14,698 bases of DNA from Chrysochromulina tobinii (lineage: Eukaryota; Haptophyta; Prymnesiales; Chrysochromulinaceae). Shown here in pieces: positions 1 through 14,698 of this stretch. The DNA is taken from assembly GCA_001275005.1 (NCBI GenBank), contig JWZX01000312.1:1-14698 (forward strand), read 5' to 3'. The translations under genes were made by a program, and so were the position numbers. Every line of letters starts with the position of its first letter. Position 1 is the stretch's first letter. Under the pieces are notes generated by a model. The model was not told the origin of the DNA. It did no database searches and worked only from the letters and a program-made list of their open reading frames with translations.

Positions 1-409
1 GCTCTCCCCGTCAACTTTGACGTGGCCGAGTCGATCGCACGGCCAACAAGGGGCTGCGGCGTTCAGTGGAACCCACAGTGTCAAGCGGAATACTCGCTTC
101 GACACTTGTGTGTCGCACTCGCTCTGCTCCTGTGCCACAGGCCCGCTGTGCAGACGCAACGTGCACAATGCCACAATCCATTGTGATTGTCGTATGTCGA
201 GGATCACCAGCATGTAGATGTACCATGGCTTGCCGCCGCGCCACCTTGCTGCCGCCTTGTGCGCCTACTACACTGTACGACACGTCTCCGCTGCCCTCGT
301 GTGCGAACGCTTCGTCCTGGGCGTCATGGGCACCATGTACTACTGTTGTATTGTGGCCCTTCCCACCGCCGCGATTAGAGAGCCGCGGCTCGGCGACGCG
401 CCATGGTGA
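1..409 (+). CDS. Possible 3' end of a plus-strand membrane-protein gene (5' end outside window)
   Basis: Weak call. The stretch 218-409 is open in one plus frame and ends at TGA 407-409. It has a high share of G or C at third codon positions and encodes two hydrophobic stretches around AAALCAYYTVRH and VLGVMGTMYYCCIVALP, as expected for membrane segments. TAG at 215-217 closes the frame just upstream and could be the end of an intron. A different frame is open from base 1 to about 186 (with LPVNFDVAESIARP) and may be an upstream exon, but I could not find a convincing splice pair joining them. A minus-strand frame is also open over 11-457, but its third-position GC is lower. No family is recognised. 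If real, the gene is convergent with the FAIM-PDZ gene. Confidence 0.25.
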
Positions 410-603
410 GCACGTGAGAGAGCGCCATGGTGAGCACATGAGCGCCGTGGTGAGCACACGAGAGAGCTGCGGCTCGGCGACGCGCCGTCCCGGCGATGGC
501 GATCACACGCTCACGCGCTCACGCGCCGTCCCGGTCGGCGACGCGCCATCACGGCGCCATCGTTCACCCGCTCACCATGGCGCTCACGTGCTCACCATGG
601 CGC
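398..603. repeat. Imperfect inverted repeat made of introner-like units
   Basis: The left arm 398-437 reads GCGCCATGGTGAGCACGTGA followed by a second GCGCCATGGTGAGCAC. The right arm 570-603 is its reverse complement except for a 4-nt gap. Further partial copies lie at 442-458 (reverse) and 608-622 (forward). The unit GTGCTCACCATGGCGC resembles the core of intron family A. The repeat sits just past the stop codon of the FAIM-PDZ gene, between converging transcripts. A hairpin or 3'-end role is only a possibility. Confidence 0.7.
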
Positions 604-613
604 TCTGACGTGC

Positions 614-3219
614 TCACGCGCCGCCGCCGGGCTGATCGTAGATATCATCACGCGGCGTCTCGGGCGCCATCGGGGCGGCGCGGGGCATGCCCATCACGGC
701 CAGGTCGCGGCCCGCGACCACGAAAGTGATCGGGTCGGGCGCGCGGGCGAGGTACCTGATGAGGAGACCAATCAGAGACCATCAGAGGCAATCAGCCTTC
801 GGGCGAGGTACCTGATGAGGAAACCAATCAGAGACCATCAGAGGCAATCAGCCCTCATCAGTGGCCCTCATCAGCGTACTTCATCGTCTCCTTGGCTGAT
901 TCGGTCACTGCGCCGTCCACTGACAAGATGACATCTCCGACCTCGAGATTGGTCGCGCCGGCAGGCAGAGGGATGCGCGGCTTCTCGTACTTCTGCGCGG
1001 GGACGCAATCAGTGGCAATCAGTGGCAATCAGTGGCAATCAGTGGCAATCAGTGGCAATCAGTGGTAATCAGTGGTAATCAGTGGCAATCAGTGGCAATC
1101 GGTGGCAATCAGTGGCACTCAGTGGCACTCAGTGCGTCCTTGCCTGGACGTAGACGCCCACGCCGCATGCGGTGTCGGCAAGGAGGAGAGTGCCGTTGTC
1201 TTTGGTGGACCAGGGGTTTGGGATGGTGACGAGCCTGGAAGGGCTGTTGCCGGCCACCTCAAGGATGATCTCCCCGCGGAGATCGGTGAGCTTGTCGATG
1301 ATCACCTGCCATCAGGGAGGTCATCAGGGAGGTCATCAGGGTGGTCATCAGGGAGGTCATCAGGGAGGTCATCAGGGAGGTCATCAGGGAGGTCATCAGG
1401 GAGGTCATCAGCTCGCGCACATTGGTATCGACGATGCACTCCTCGCCCACGGATAAGATAATGTCGCCGACCAGCAGCCCTGATCGATGGGCTGGGAATC
1501 CGGGCTCGAGCTCAAGGACGACAACGCCGTCCGCCCGTTGCCCACAGTTGGCGAGGGTCATGCCGAAGCCGTCGGTGCCTGATGAGCGAGGCCATCAGGG
1601 AGGTCATGAGGGAGGTCATGAGGGAGGTCATGAGGGAGGTCATGAGGAAGGTCATCAGAGAAGCCATCGGGAGGCCATCAGGGATGCGGCCATAAGGGAG
1701 GCAATCAATAGGTCATCAGAGGCAATCAATAGGTCATCAGAGGTCATTAACGTACCGACCACAGGCCGAACGAAGTGGGTACCCATCTCGGTGCTCAGCC
1801 CGGCGCCCGTGATGCCGATATCTCGCTCGATCTCCTGCCACGCGCCGTTTCGAGCACATCGGAGGGTGAGCGCCGTGTTGAGCGCATGCAGGCGCACTCG
1901 GGCGCACTCGTTGCTGACCTCATTATCGATTTGGAGCGACTGCAGAAGAAGGCGGCGGCGAGGGCGGCGGCGAGGGCGGCGGCGAGGGCGGCGGCGAGGA
2001 CAGCGAGGAGCCCCAGGCACAACAGGAGAGGAGAGAGTGCATGCATGCAGCGAGGGTACGGAGGGCACAGGTGAGAGAGCGCGCGCCGTATTGGTCACCG
2101 GGGGGAGTGGGGAGCTGAGAGGGAGCTGAGAGGGAGCTGAGAGGGAAGGATACGGGGAGATGCGGGGAGATGCGGGGAGATGCGGGGAGATGCGGGGAGC
2201 TGCGGGGAGCTGCGGGGAGATGCGGGGAGATGCGGGGAGCTCAGAAACGGCGCGTTCAAGAGCCTAATCGATCGTCCGCATCCCTAATTTGGGTCGGATT
2301 CACGAGAAACCGAATCTTCACAGCCGACCGCTATGGGAATGGCGCCGCAGTGGGATGGCGCCGTCGTGGGCATGGCGCCGTCGTGGGCATGGCGGGTTCG
2401 CGGCGGGCGATGGGCGCCGTCGTGGGCGGTGGGCGCCGTCGTGGGCGGTGGGCGCGTACGTAGTTGAAGCCGTGCGACCGCCCTCGTGAAATGGTAATGG
2501 TGGCGGGGCGGCCTCCGACCTTGAATTGGTGTTGCGAGCCATTGTCCACAAAGTAGCCGAAGAGCGTCTTCGTGCGCTCCACCTGGTGGGGGAGGCAATC
2601 GGACGTCATGCGAGCCATTCAGAGGCTCCTCAAGGGTCGGGCACACCATCTCCTTGTTGACGTAGATCTTGCGGATGCCTGAGCGGCGTCCGTGCCGTAG
2701 AAGGATCTGGTAGTACTTGTCGTTGAGCGTGTAGACCCATTTGACCTGGATCATGTTGAAGTTCTCGTGCTCCTCGGACTGCACGACGCGCACGGAGCGC
2801 GGCGTGCCCAGCTCGTCGCGCAGCGTGATGGTCCCGGCAGCGTTCGACGAGTCCAAGCTCGACGAGCTCGCGTTGAGCACCTCCTTCTTGAGCTTGCGCG
2901 CCGAGAGCGGTCCCGAGCCGGCGCTCGGCACCGAACCTAAGGAGAGGGCGGGGATGGCCGGAGCGCCGCTGCTGCCGGACCCGCCGCCGCCCAAGCCGGC
3001 GGCCGGCAGGTTGAGCGAGAAGCCCGTGCTGCTCGCCCTCGGAGCTGGGTCAGCCGCTGCCGGCTCAGCCGCTCCCGGGTCAGCCGCTGCCGGCGGCAGC
3101 CCTCGCGCCGCGCGGAAGGATTCGAGCCGGCTCCGCGTGCCGTCGAGGGGAGCAGGAGCTGTGGCCGCCACCTCCGCTGCCTTCGCCTGCTCCTTCCGGA
3201 ATGATTCGAGACGTGACAT
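614..3219 (-). CDS. FAIM-domain protein with two PDZ domains, eight exons
   Basis: Exons in transcript order: 3219-2647, 2582-2460, 1939-1919, 1834-1756, 1578-1421, 1305-1144, 992-880, 755-614, totalling 1371 nt (456 residues plus TGA at 616-614). The start is the first ATG in frame, at 3219. Residues 2-8 and 30-36 repeat SRLESFR, followed by an Ala/Pro/Ser/Gly-rich linker. About 157-248 is a FAIM-type (Fas apoptotic inhibitory molecule) beta domain: WVYTLND, HGRRSGIRKIYV, FKVGG, ATITI, GFNYSLQIDNEEI. Only one of the two repeats of animal FAIM1 is seen. PDZ1 (about 267-336) has a GFGMTL ligand loop, VVVLELEPGFPAHRSGL and GDIILSV. PDZ2 (about 354-432) has NGTLLLADTACGVGVYV, GDVILSVDG and ITFVVAG. 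There is no signal peptide or membrane segment, so it is probably a cytosolic scaffold. FAIM proteins modulate cell death and protein aggregation in animals; a role here is unknown. The domain calls are firm. The weakest points are intron 2 and the GC donor of intron 6. Confidence 0.85.
756..879 (-). repeat. FAIM-PDZ intron 7 (family B) with a duplicated acceptor
   Basis: The donor GTACGC follows ATGAA and the acceptor CCTCATCAG precedes GTACCTCGCC. The joined codons read TMKYLARAP across PDZ2. The interior carries CTGATTGCCT, CTGATGGTCT and CTGATTGGTC units. A 55-bp tandem duplication repeats the acceptor together with 12 nt of exon (GTACCTCGCCCG), so a second CCTCATCAG lies at 811-819 on the plus strand. 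Confidence 0.82.
993..1143 (-). repeat. FAIM-PDZ intron 6 (family B variant), apparent GC-AG intron
   Basis: The donor is CAG then GCAAGG and the acceptor is CCCGCGCAG then AAGTACGAG, joining GVGVYVQ to KYEKPR in phase 0. The interior is a near-perfect 10-bp array (GATTGCCACT in the sense direction, about a dozen copies over 1009-1130), a variant of the TGAT-containing unit seen in the other introns. The GC donor is inferred from the PDZ reading frame. A GT donor a few codons upstream would shorten the beta strand. Confidence 0.7.
1306..1420 (-). repeat. FAIM-PDZ intron 5 (family B variant)
   Basis: The donor GTGCGCGAG follows ACCAAT and the acceptor CTGATGGCAG precedes GTGATCATC, joining VDTN to VIIDKLTD in phase 0 within PDZ1. 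The interior is an array of about 12 bp, CTGATGACCTCC, in about eight copies. Confidence 0.82.
1579..1755 (-). repeat. FAIM-PDZ intron 4 (family B)
   Basis: The donor GTACGT follows GTGGTCG and the acceptor CGCTCATCAG precedes GCACCGACG, giving VVGTDGFGM at the start of PDZ1 in phase 1. It contains CTCTGATGAC and CTATTGATTG units, then four TCATGACCTCCC units (sense strand). Confidence 0.85.
1835..1918 (-). mobile_element. FAIM-PDZ intron 3, introner family A-like
   Basis: The donor GTCAGC follows AATGAG and the acceptor CGTGGCAG precedes GAGATCGAG. It contains GCATGCGCTCAACACGGCGC, close to the family A core. It has no stop codon and keeps the frame, so retention would add 28 residues. Removing it gives LQIDNEEIER, which fits the end of FAIM domains better than the unspliced reading. 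Confidence 0.65.
1919..1939 (-). other. 21-nt microexon of the FAIM-PDZ gene
   Basis: It encodes SLQIDNE, which completes the last FAIM beta strand (FNYSLQIDNEEI). It lies after acceptor TTCTTCTGCAG and before donor GTCAGC, both in phase 0. If intron 3 is not removed, this exon simply continues to 1756. Confidence 0.6.
1940..2459 (-). repeat. FAIM-PDZ intron 2, long and repeat-filled
   Basis: The donor GTACGC follows TTCAACTAC and the acceptor TTCTTCTGCAG precedes TCGCTCCAA. In transcript order it holds: several CCCACGACGGCGCC units (family A-like, 2340-2455); a 10-bp array of CTCCCCGCAT/CTCCCCGCAG (about nine copies, 2155-2240); CAGCTCCCTCT units (about 2110-2145); and CTCGCCGCCGCC repeats leading into the acceptor (1950-1998). 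At 520 nt it is by far the longest intron in the window. Confidence 0.65.
2583..2646 (-). repeat. FAIM-PDZ intron 1 (short, family B-like)
   Basis: The donor GTGTGCCCG follows GAGATG and the acceptor CCCCACCAG precedes GTGGAGCGC, joining IYVNKEM to VERTKTLF in phase 0 inside the FAIM domain. It contains CCTCTGAATGG and CCGATTGCCTCC, degenerate family B units. At 64 nt it is the shortest intron in the window. Confidence 0.85.
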
Positions 3220-3581
3220 TCGTCCTTGCTCTGCTGCGCAATTCGTGTGAACTGGCCGACTCGACAATTTGGTTACTGTCGCTTCACACGCAAATGAGGA
3301 GGGGCACGGGCCTCCAGGGGATAGATTTGGGGCTCGTTGAGGTAGTCGGCGGTCGGAAAGTATTTGCGAGAATGGACTTGACTTGACTCGACTTGACTTG
3401 ACTTGACTTGTCTTGTGTCGACATACAGACCAGACGCGTGGATATCGCAATCGTATTGCGCGATCTTTTGCTACACGCGCCCTAAGGCCACGCGGGCGCT
3501 ATCCCCCCCTTGCCGTCCGTCCGCTTCGCGAAAGTCGCTCGCCGCCAAGCGCGCCGCGCAACTCGCCGCCGCGTCGACGCC
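3220..3581. promoter_or_regulatory. Divergent promoter region between the FAIM-PDZ and CHD genes
   Basis: These 362 bp separate two start codons pointing outward, so both promoters and 5' UTRs must lie here unless there are upstream non-coding exons. The only conspicuous element is a GACTT pentamer array at 3375-3410. I see no clear TATA box. The CHD start is GCCATGG (3580-3586), a strong initiation context. Confidence 0.7.
3375..3410. repeat. GACTT pentanucleotide array in the divergent promoter
   Basis: Seven near-perfect tandem GACTT units, one of them GACTC. Each unit junction contains TTGAC, which is the core recognised by WRKY factors in plants; that link is speculative. The same pentamer recurs in the inverted repeat at 13535-13572. 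Confidence 0.9.
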
Positions 3582-11944
<8,363 letters not shown>

Positions 11945-11966
<22 letters not shown>

Positions 11967-12088
11967 CGGCCGCCCAAGACGACGCGGAGTTGGACGAGTG
12001 GGAATAACGGCCGCCCAAGACGACGCGGAGTTGGACGAGTGGGAGTAACGGCCGCCCAAGACGACGCGGAGTTGGACGAGTGGGAGTA
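11945..12088 (+). repeat. 41-bp tandem repeat over the CHD stop codon
   Basis: The unit GGAGTTGGACGAGTGGGAGT plus AACGGCCGCCCAAGACGACGC starts at 11945, 11986, 12027 and 12068. The first copy carries the real end of the protein (ELDEWE then TAA 11964-11966), so the last codons and the stop are reproduced three times downstream. 41 is not a multiple of three. Confidence 0.95.
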
Positions 12089-12460
12089 AGCTGTCAGGCC
12101 TCTTAGGGCGTAACGGCCGCCCGAGACGACGCGCCTACCGTATGCATCGAGTTTAAGCTGTCAGGCCGCTGTGGATATCAGTCGGAGCGTAAGGAGACGT
12201 GGAGATAGCTATTGCCTCCCGGGTGCGATTGGCCTCGTGCTGGCCCGTGCGGCCTGCGGGTGCGCGCGGCGCTCGCCGGGGCGGGGACAGGCGCGCGTCG
12301 GCACGCTGGGGATTGACGAAGATCGTACGCGTGGCCGCGTACACACCGGAAAAAGTTGCGCATTCGTCCTATCCAGGGCATAAAGTCCACCATGGTGCCG
12401 GGTCCCGGGGTGCGGGAATCGCTTGCATGCTACTATACGTTTCCTACTAACGACGAGTCC
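12089..12460. other. Intergenic region between converging genes
   Basis: It must hold the 3' UTRs of CHD and of the minus-strand membrane protein. GCTGTCAGGCC occurs twice (about 12090 and 12153), as does TAACGGCCGCCC. Small open frames exist on both strands, but none shows a recognisable domain. I see no clear polyadenylation signal. Confidence 0.5.
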
Positions 12461-12914
12461 CTACATCGCGTGGTACACCGCGCCCTCCGCTGCCGCCGCC
12501 GCCGGCACCTTGAGTGGTCCGCGCAGCACCGCTCCAGCACCTCGATTGCCGAGGACGCCCACGGCGAGGCCGAGGCCGAAGAGGACGATGAAGCCGAGGA
12601 GAGGACCGAGGGCTTCGGAGATCCCTTCCGCCAACGAGCCGATCTCCTCGACGGACTCGGTGGCCCAGTTCGGCGGTGGAGGTGAGGGCGGTGGAGAGGA
12701 TGGAGGTGGTGGCGCAGGTGGCGGAGGCGTGGGTGGGGGAGGGACGGGCGGAGGTGGCGCGAGGGCGGGGGGGCGTGGGGCGGCGGTGGCGTGGGCGGGG
12801 GTGGGTGTGGGTGGGGGTGGGCGTGGGCGGCGGCGGCAGCGGCGGAGATGGGCTGGAGAACATCGCTTGGCTGGCGATGGGCTGGACGAGACAGATGACT
12901 AGCACCAGCGACAT
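12461..12914 (-). CDS. Small proline-rich single-pass membrane protein (frame interrupted)
   Basis: The start ATG at 12914 opens MSLVLVICLVQPIASQA, a good signal peptide, followed by SSPSPPLPPPPTPTPT. The C-terminal part lies in another frame: a Pro-rich stretch, then PPPNWATESVEEIGSLAEGI, a membrane segment LGPLLGFIVLFGLGLAVGVL, and a short tail ending VYHAM before TAG (12463-12461). That frame has no ATG of its own and is blocked by TAG just upstream, so the two parts must be joined. The proline coding drifts through all three frames near two C-runs (including seven C around 12767-12773), which fits base-count errors, a real frameshift, or a small unseen intron. Probably about 150 residues, secretory pathway or surface. 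The architecture matches the protein at 13929. Confidence 0.6.
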
Positions 12915-13534
12915 CCAATGGAGGCTGTGGCGTGGTGTGGCATAAAACAGCCGACGTCGGTGAATGTCGTGAATGTGAGGCGTCACCTGTTGCTCGCCGA
13001 AGGGCGGCATTGTCGTGATTTTTCAATGCACGTGAGTGTGCTTGAGCGGAGTGTGCGGAGCGTGCGGTGAGTGCGGGATCACGGGGTGCCGACGACGGCC
13101 TCCATGAACTCGCGATTCCTCACGCCGCCTTTTGCGGCGTTAATTGTTCATAATGAATCGGCGTTTGTTCACACCAGACTGGTGCGTTAGTTCGCTCCCG
13201 GCGTTGAGCCCCAAAGCTTGGGGGGGGATGCGGCTCCCTGCCGTGTGCGCCCGTAGCAGCACTCCCATCCTTTGGTTCCTTACAGACTGTCTCGATGTAT
13301 GATTCTTTGGGCCGACAATCGGATCATGCGTGTGTGGTGACAAGCCCGTACTCTTCCCGCCACGACGCGGCCGCCCACCCCGGCCCGCCGACCGCTCATA
13401 TGTAAATATGTGCGATCCCGCCGCCGTATGGATACGCTATGCACTCGTGTGCACCGTCCACTGTCATGCCATTCGGTCGTACAACCAGTCGTACCGAAAC
13501 ACGCGAACAGGCCAGTCCAGAGCCCCTCTCCAAT

Positions 13535-13572
13535 GTCAAGTCAAGTCATGCCTCGAAGTGACTTGACTTGAC
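13535..13572. repeat. Perfect 14-bp inverted repeat built on the GACTT pentamer
   Basis: The arm GTCAAGTCAAGTCA (13535-13548) and its reverse complement TGACTTGACTTGAC (13559-13572) are separated by 10 nt. CCAATG occurs in direct orientation just outside each arm (13530-13535 and 13577-13582). The pentamer matches the array in the divergent promoter at 3375-3410. Confidence 0.95.
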
Positions 13573-13781
13573 TTGTCCAATGTCATGCCGTCATGCGCAG
13601 CGCCTGCGACTCACATGCCTACCGTATGTTGATTCCAGTCGGCCGTCGAGTCGAGGCGCGCCCAAGACGGCGCTCGCGGTGGGAGGAGCGCCGAGTCGAG
13701 CGCCGGCGGTTGATTCCAGTCGGCCTGGAGAGAGAGAGGGAGAGACCGCGATCAGGCCAGACACCGCGCTCGGCTCGGCGC

Positions 13782-13928
13782 TTGCTCCTGACCTGAGCCG
13801 GTAAGGGCGTGCGCGAGAGAGGGCGCGAGCTTGCTGCTGACCTGAGCCGGTAAGGGCGTGCGCGAGAGAGGGCGCGAGCTTGCTGCTGACCTGAGCCGGT
13901 AAGGGCGTGCGCGAGAGAGGGCTCACTG
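13782..13928. repeat. 49-bp tandem repeat, three copies
   Basis: Units begin TTGCTSCTGACCTGAGCCGG at 13782, 13831 and 13880 and end GAGAGAGGGCGCGAGC. The array stops 1 nt short of the stop codon of the minus-strand gene, so it would lie in its 3' UTR or terminator region. GAGCCGG also occurs inside the end of the coding sequence (13934-13941), so the array may have grown from there. Confidence 0.93.
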
Positions 13929-14698
13929 CTAGCCGAGCCGGTGGTACATGGCGTCATCGGAGGCCGACGATGGCGGCGGGGCGGAATCACGGTTGGAGAG
14001 GAAGCAGCACACGACGATGCCTACGACGGCGCTTATGGCGGCGATCAGGACGGCGAGAGCGTTGGCGGCGACGAAGCTGGACAGGAAGCCAAGGCTGCCG
14101 GCGAAGCTCATGAGCTCATCAGAAGGCTGTGGAACCGAAGGCTGTGGAACCGAAGACTGTGAAACCGAAGGCTTTGGAACCGAAGGCTGTGGAACCGAAG
14201 GCTGTGGAACCGAATGCGGCAGCCTTGGTGATGGCGGCGAGGTCGCCGGCAAGGGCGGCGAGGGCGGCGAGGTCGAAGAGGTCGAAGAGGGCGGCGAGGA
14301 CGACGAGGGCGGCGAGGACGACGAGGGCGGCGAGGACGACGAGGACAGGGGCAGCCTCTTTGGCGGCGGCGAGGTCGCCAGCGAGGGCGGCGAGGACGGT
14401 GGCGGCGGCGGCGGCGGCGGTGAGGGCGGTGGGGAAAGCGGCGGTGGGGAAAGCGGCGGTGGGGAAAGCGGCGGTGGGGAAAGCGGCGGTGGTGCTGGTG
14501 AGCTCAGCGGTGGCGGTGGAGAAAGCGGCGGTGGTGCTGGTGAGCTCAGCGGTGGCGGTGGTGAAAGCGGCGGTGGTGCTGGTGAGCTCAGCGGTAGCGG
14601 TGGTGAGCGCGCCGGATGTGGCGCCTTACGTGGTGATGGAGGGCTCGGGCGAGGGCGCGGGTGGGGGCGCGGGCGTGGCGAGGGCGGGGGAGGCGGCG
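13929..14698 (-). CDS. Proline-rich single-pass membrane protein, 5' end beyond window
   Basis: The frame is open from the window edge to TAG (13931-13929), about 256 codons. In protein order: a Pro/Arg/His-rich start at the edge; three 14-residue repeats (SSPAPPPLSPPPPL type); PPPSL repeats; PPSSSS repeats; then SVPQP pentapeptides (about six). These are followed by DELMSFAGSLGFLSS, a membrane segment ALAVLIAAISAVVGIVVCCF and a tail that ends DDAMYHRLG. Ser-Pro repeats of this kind resemble hydroxyproline-rich wall or surface glycoproteins of algae, so the N-terminal part is probably extracellular. YHRL fits the YxxPhi endocytic sorting pattern. No signal peptide is seen because the start is outside. 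The protein at 12461 shares the layout and a YHAM tail. Confidence 0.78.
   Translation of the reverse strand, partial: PPPPPSPRPRPHPRPRPSPPSPRKAPHPARSPPLPLSSPAPPPLSPPPPLSSPAPPPLSPPPPLSSPAPPPLSPPPLSPPPLSPPPLSPPPSPPPPPPPPSSPPSLATSPPPKRLPLSSSSSPPSSSSPPSSSSPPSSTSSTSPPSPPLPATSPPSPRLPHSVPQPSVPQPSVPKPSVSQSSVPQPSVPQPSDELMSFAGSLGFLSSFVAANALAVLIAAISAVVGIVVCCFLSNRDSAPPPSSASDDAMYHRLG
14118..14216 (-). repeat. 15-bp coding repeat (SVPQP)
   Basis: About six units of 15 nt (GGTTCCACAGCCTTC in the sense strand, with variants) encode SVPQP, with SVPKP and SVSQS variants, directly before the membrane segment of the minus-strand protein. Confidence 0.93.
14428..14620 (-). repeat. 15-bp and 42-bp coding repeats in the proline-rich ectodomain
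   Basis: Four 15-nt units (plus strand GGTGGGGAAAGCGGC) encode PPPSL. Upstream in the protein, three 42-nt units starting at plus-strand 14491, 14533 and 14575 encode a 14-residue Ser/Pro/Leu/Ala repeat. All are multiples of three. Confidence 0.93.

Larger units (their letters stand above)
12915..13928. other. Repeat-rich intergenic region
   Basis: It lies upstream of the 12461-12914 gene and downstream of the 13929 gene, so it should contain the promoter of the former. I see a GC hairpin at 13122-13140, the 14-bp inverted repeat at 13535-13572, a duplicated GTTGATTCCAGTCGGCC (13628 and 13709), and a 49-bp tandem repeat next to the stop at 13929. I found no convincing gene or RNA gene. Confidence 0.6.

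Noticed and set aside
66-608. 180-codon plus-strand open frame
   Set aside because: Composition is Arg/Ser/Ala/Pro-rich with no domain and it runs through the introner-like inverted repeat; most likely chance in GC-rich DNA.
1259-1456. Plus-strand frames rich in GGHQ or SGRSSGRSS repeats
   Set aside because: They are the antisense of the intron 5 array of FAIM-PDZ.
1795-2046. Signal-peptide-like minus-strand frame (MHALSPLLLCLGLLAVL)
   Set aside because: The hydrophobic Ala/Leu run comes from a CTCGCCGCCGCC repeat inside FAIM-PDZ intron 2, and the rest of the frame is not protein-like; the exon here is in another frame.
2284-3450. A single 388-codon minus frame as the full FAIM gene
   Set aside because: Its C-terminal half is the wrong frame over exon 2 and intron repeats; splicing at 2646/2583 restores the FAIM motifs FKVGG and ATITI.
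13122-13140. Histone-type 3' stem-loop or terminator
   Set aside because: ACGCCGC and GCGGCGT form a short hairpin, but the sequence lacks the histone stem-loop consensus and no histone gene is nearby.
13140-13343. 67-codon minus-strand frame
   Set aside because: No domain, signal or composition support; it lies in the putative promoter side of the 12461 gene.

Overview
This is a nuclear eukaryotic window: GC-rich, with dense short spliceosomal introns and no bacterial operon features. The proteins (a CHD-type chromatin remodeler with a CXXC-like zinc motif, a FAIM-PDZ protein, proline-rich membrane proteins) together with repetitive introner-type introns and two apparent GC-AG introns point to a unicellular alga. 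A haptophyte or a stramenopile such as a pelagophyte is my best guess, but the lineage is inference.

Layout. 1-409: possible 3' end of a plus-strand gene (weak). 410-613: intergenic, with an inverted repeat built from introner-like pieces. 614-3219, minus strand: an eight-exon gene encoding about 456 residues, a FAIM-type domain followed by two PDZ domains. 3220-3581: short divergent promoter with a GACTT array. 3582-11966, plus strand: a 17-exon gene encoding about 2106 residues, a CHD remodeler with CHD6-9-like post-helicase motifs. It carries a low-complexity insertion of about 790 residues inside helicase lobe 1 and a half CXXC zinc motif at the C-terminus. 11945-12088: a 41-bp repeat that copies the stop codon. 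12461-12914 and 13929-14698 (cut by the window end), both minus: two small proline-rich, single-pass membrane proteins with tyrosine-based tails. About 1 kb of repeat-rich intergenic DNA lies between them.

The most interesting system is the introns themselves. Nearly all belong to two repeat families shared by both divergent genes, always in the sense orientation of the host gene. Family A carries a GCATGCAAGTGCTCACC core and ends in CCCCACAG. Family B is an array of about 10 bp (CTCTGATGAC and variants) and usually ends in CCCTCATCAG. Most copies lie between two copies of the same exon sequence. The 5' splice site is the GT at the start of the upstream copy. The element supplies branch-point-like motifs and the 3' splice site, so splicing restores the original coding sequence. 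The duplications range from exact (37 bp and 22 bp) to heavily decayed, which looks like a time series of intron gain. There are also tandem re-duplications, an antisense copy inside an exon, and duplicated splice sites.

Exon boundaries were worked out by hand from reading frame, family motifs and GT/GC-AG rules. Both main genes sum to an exact multiple of three, but no transcript data were available.
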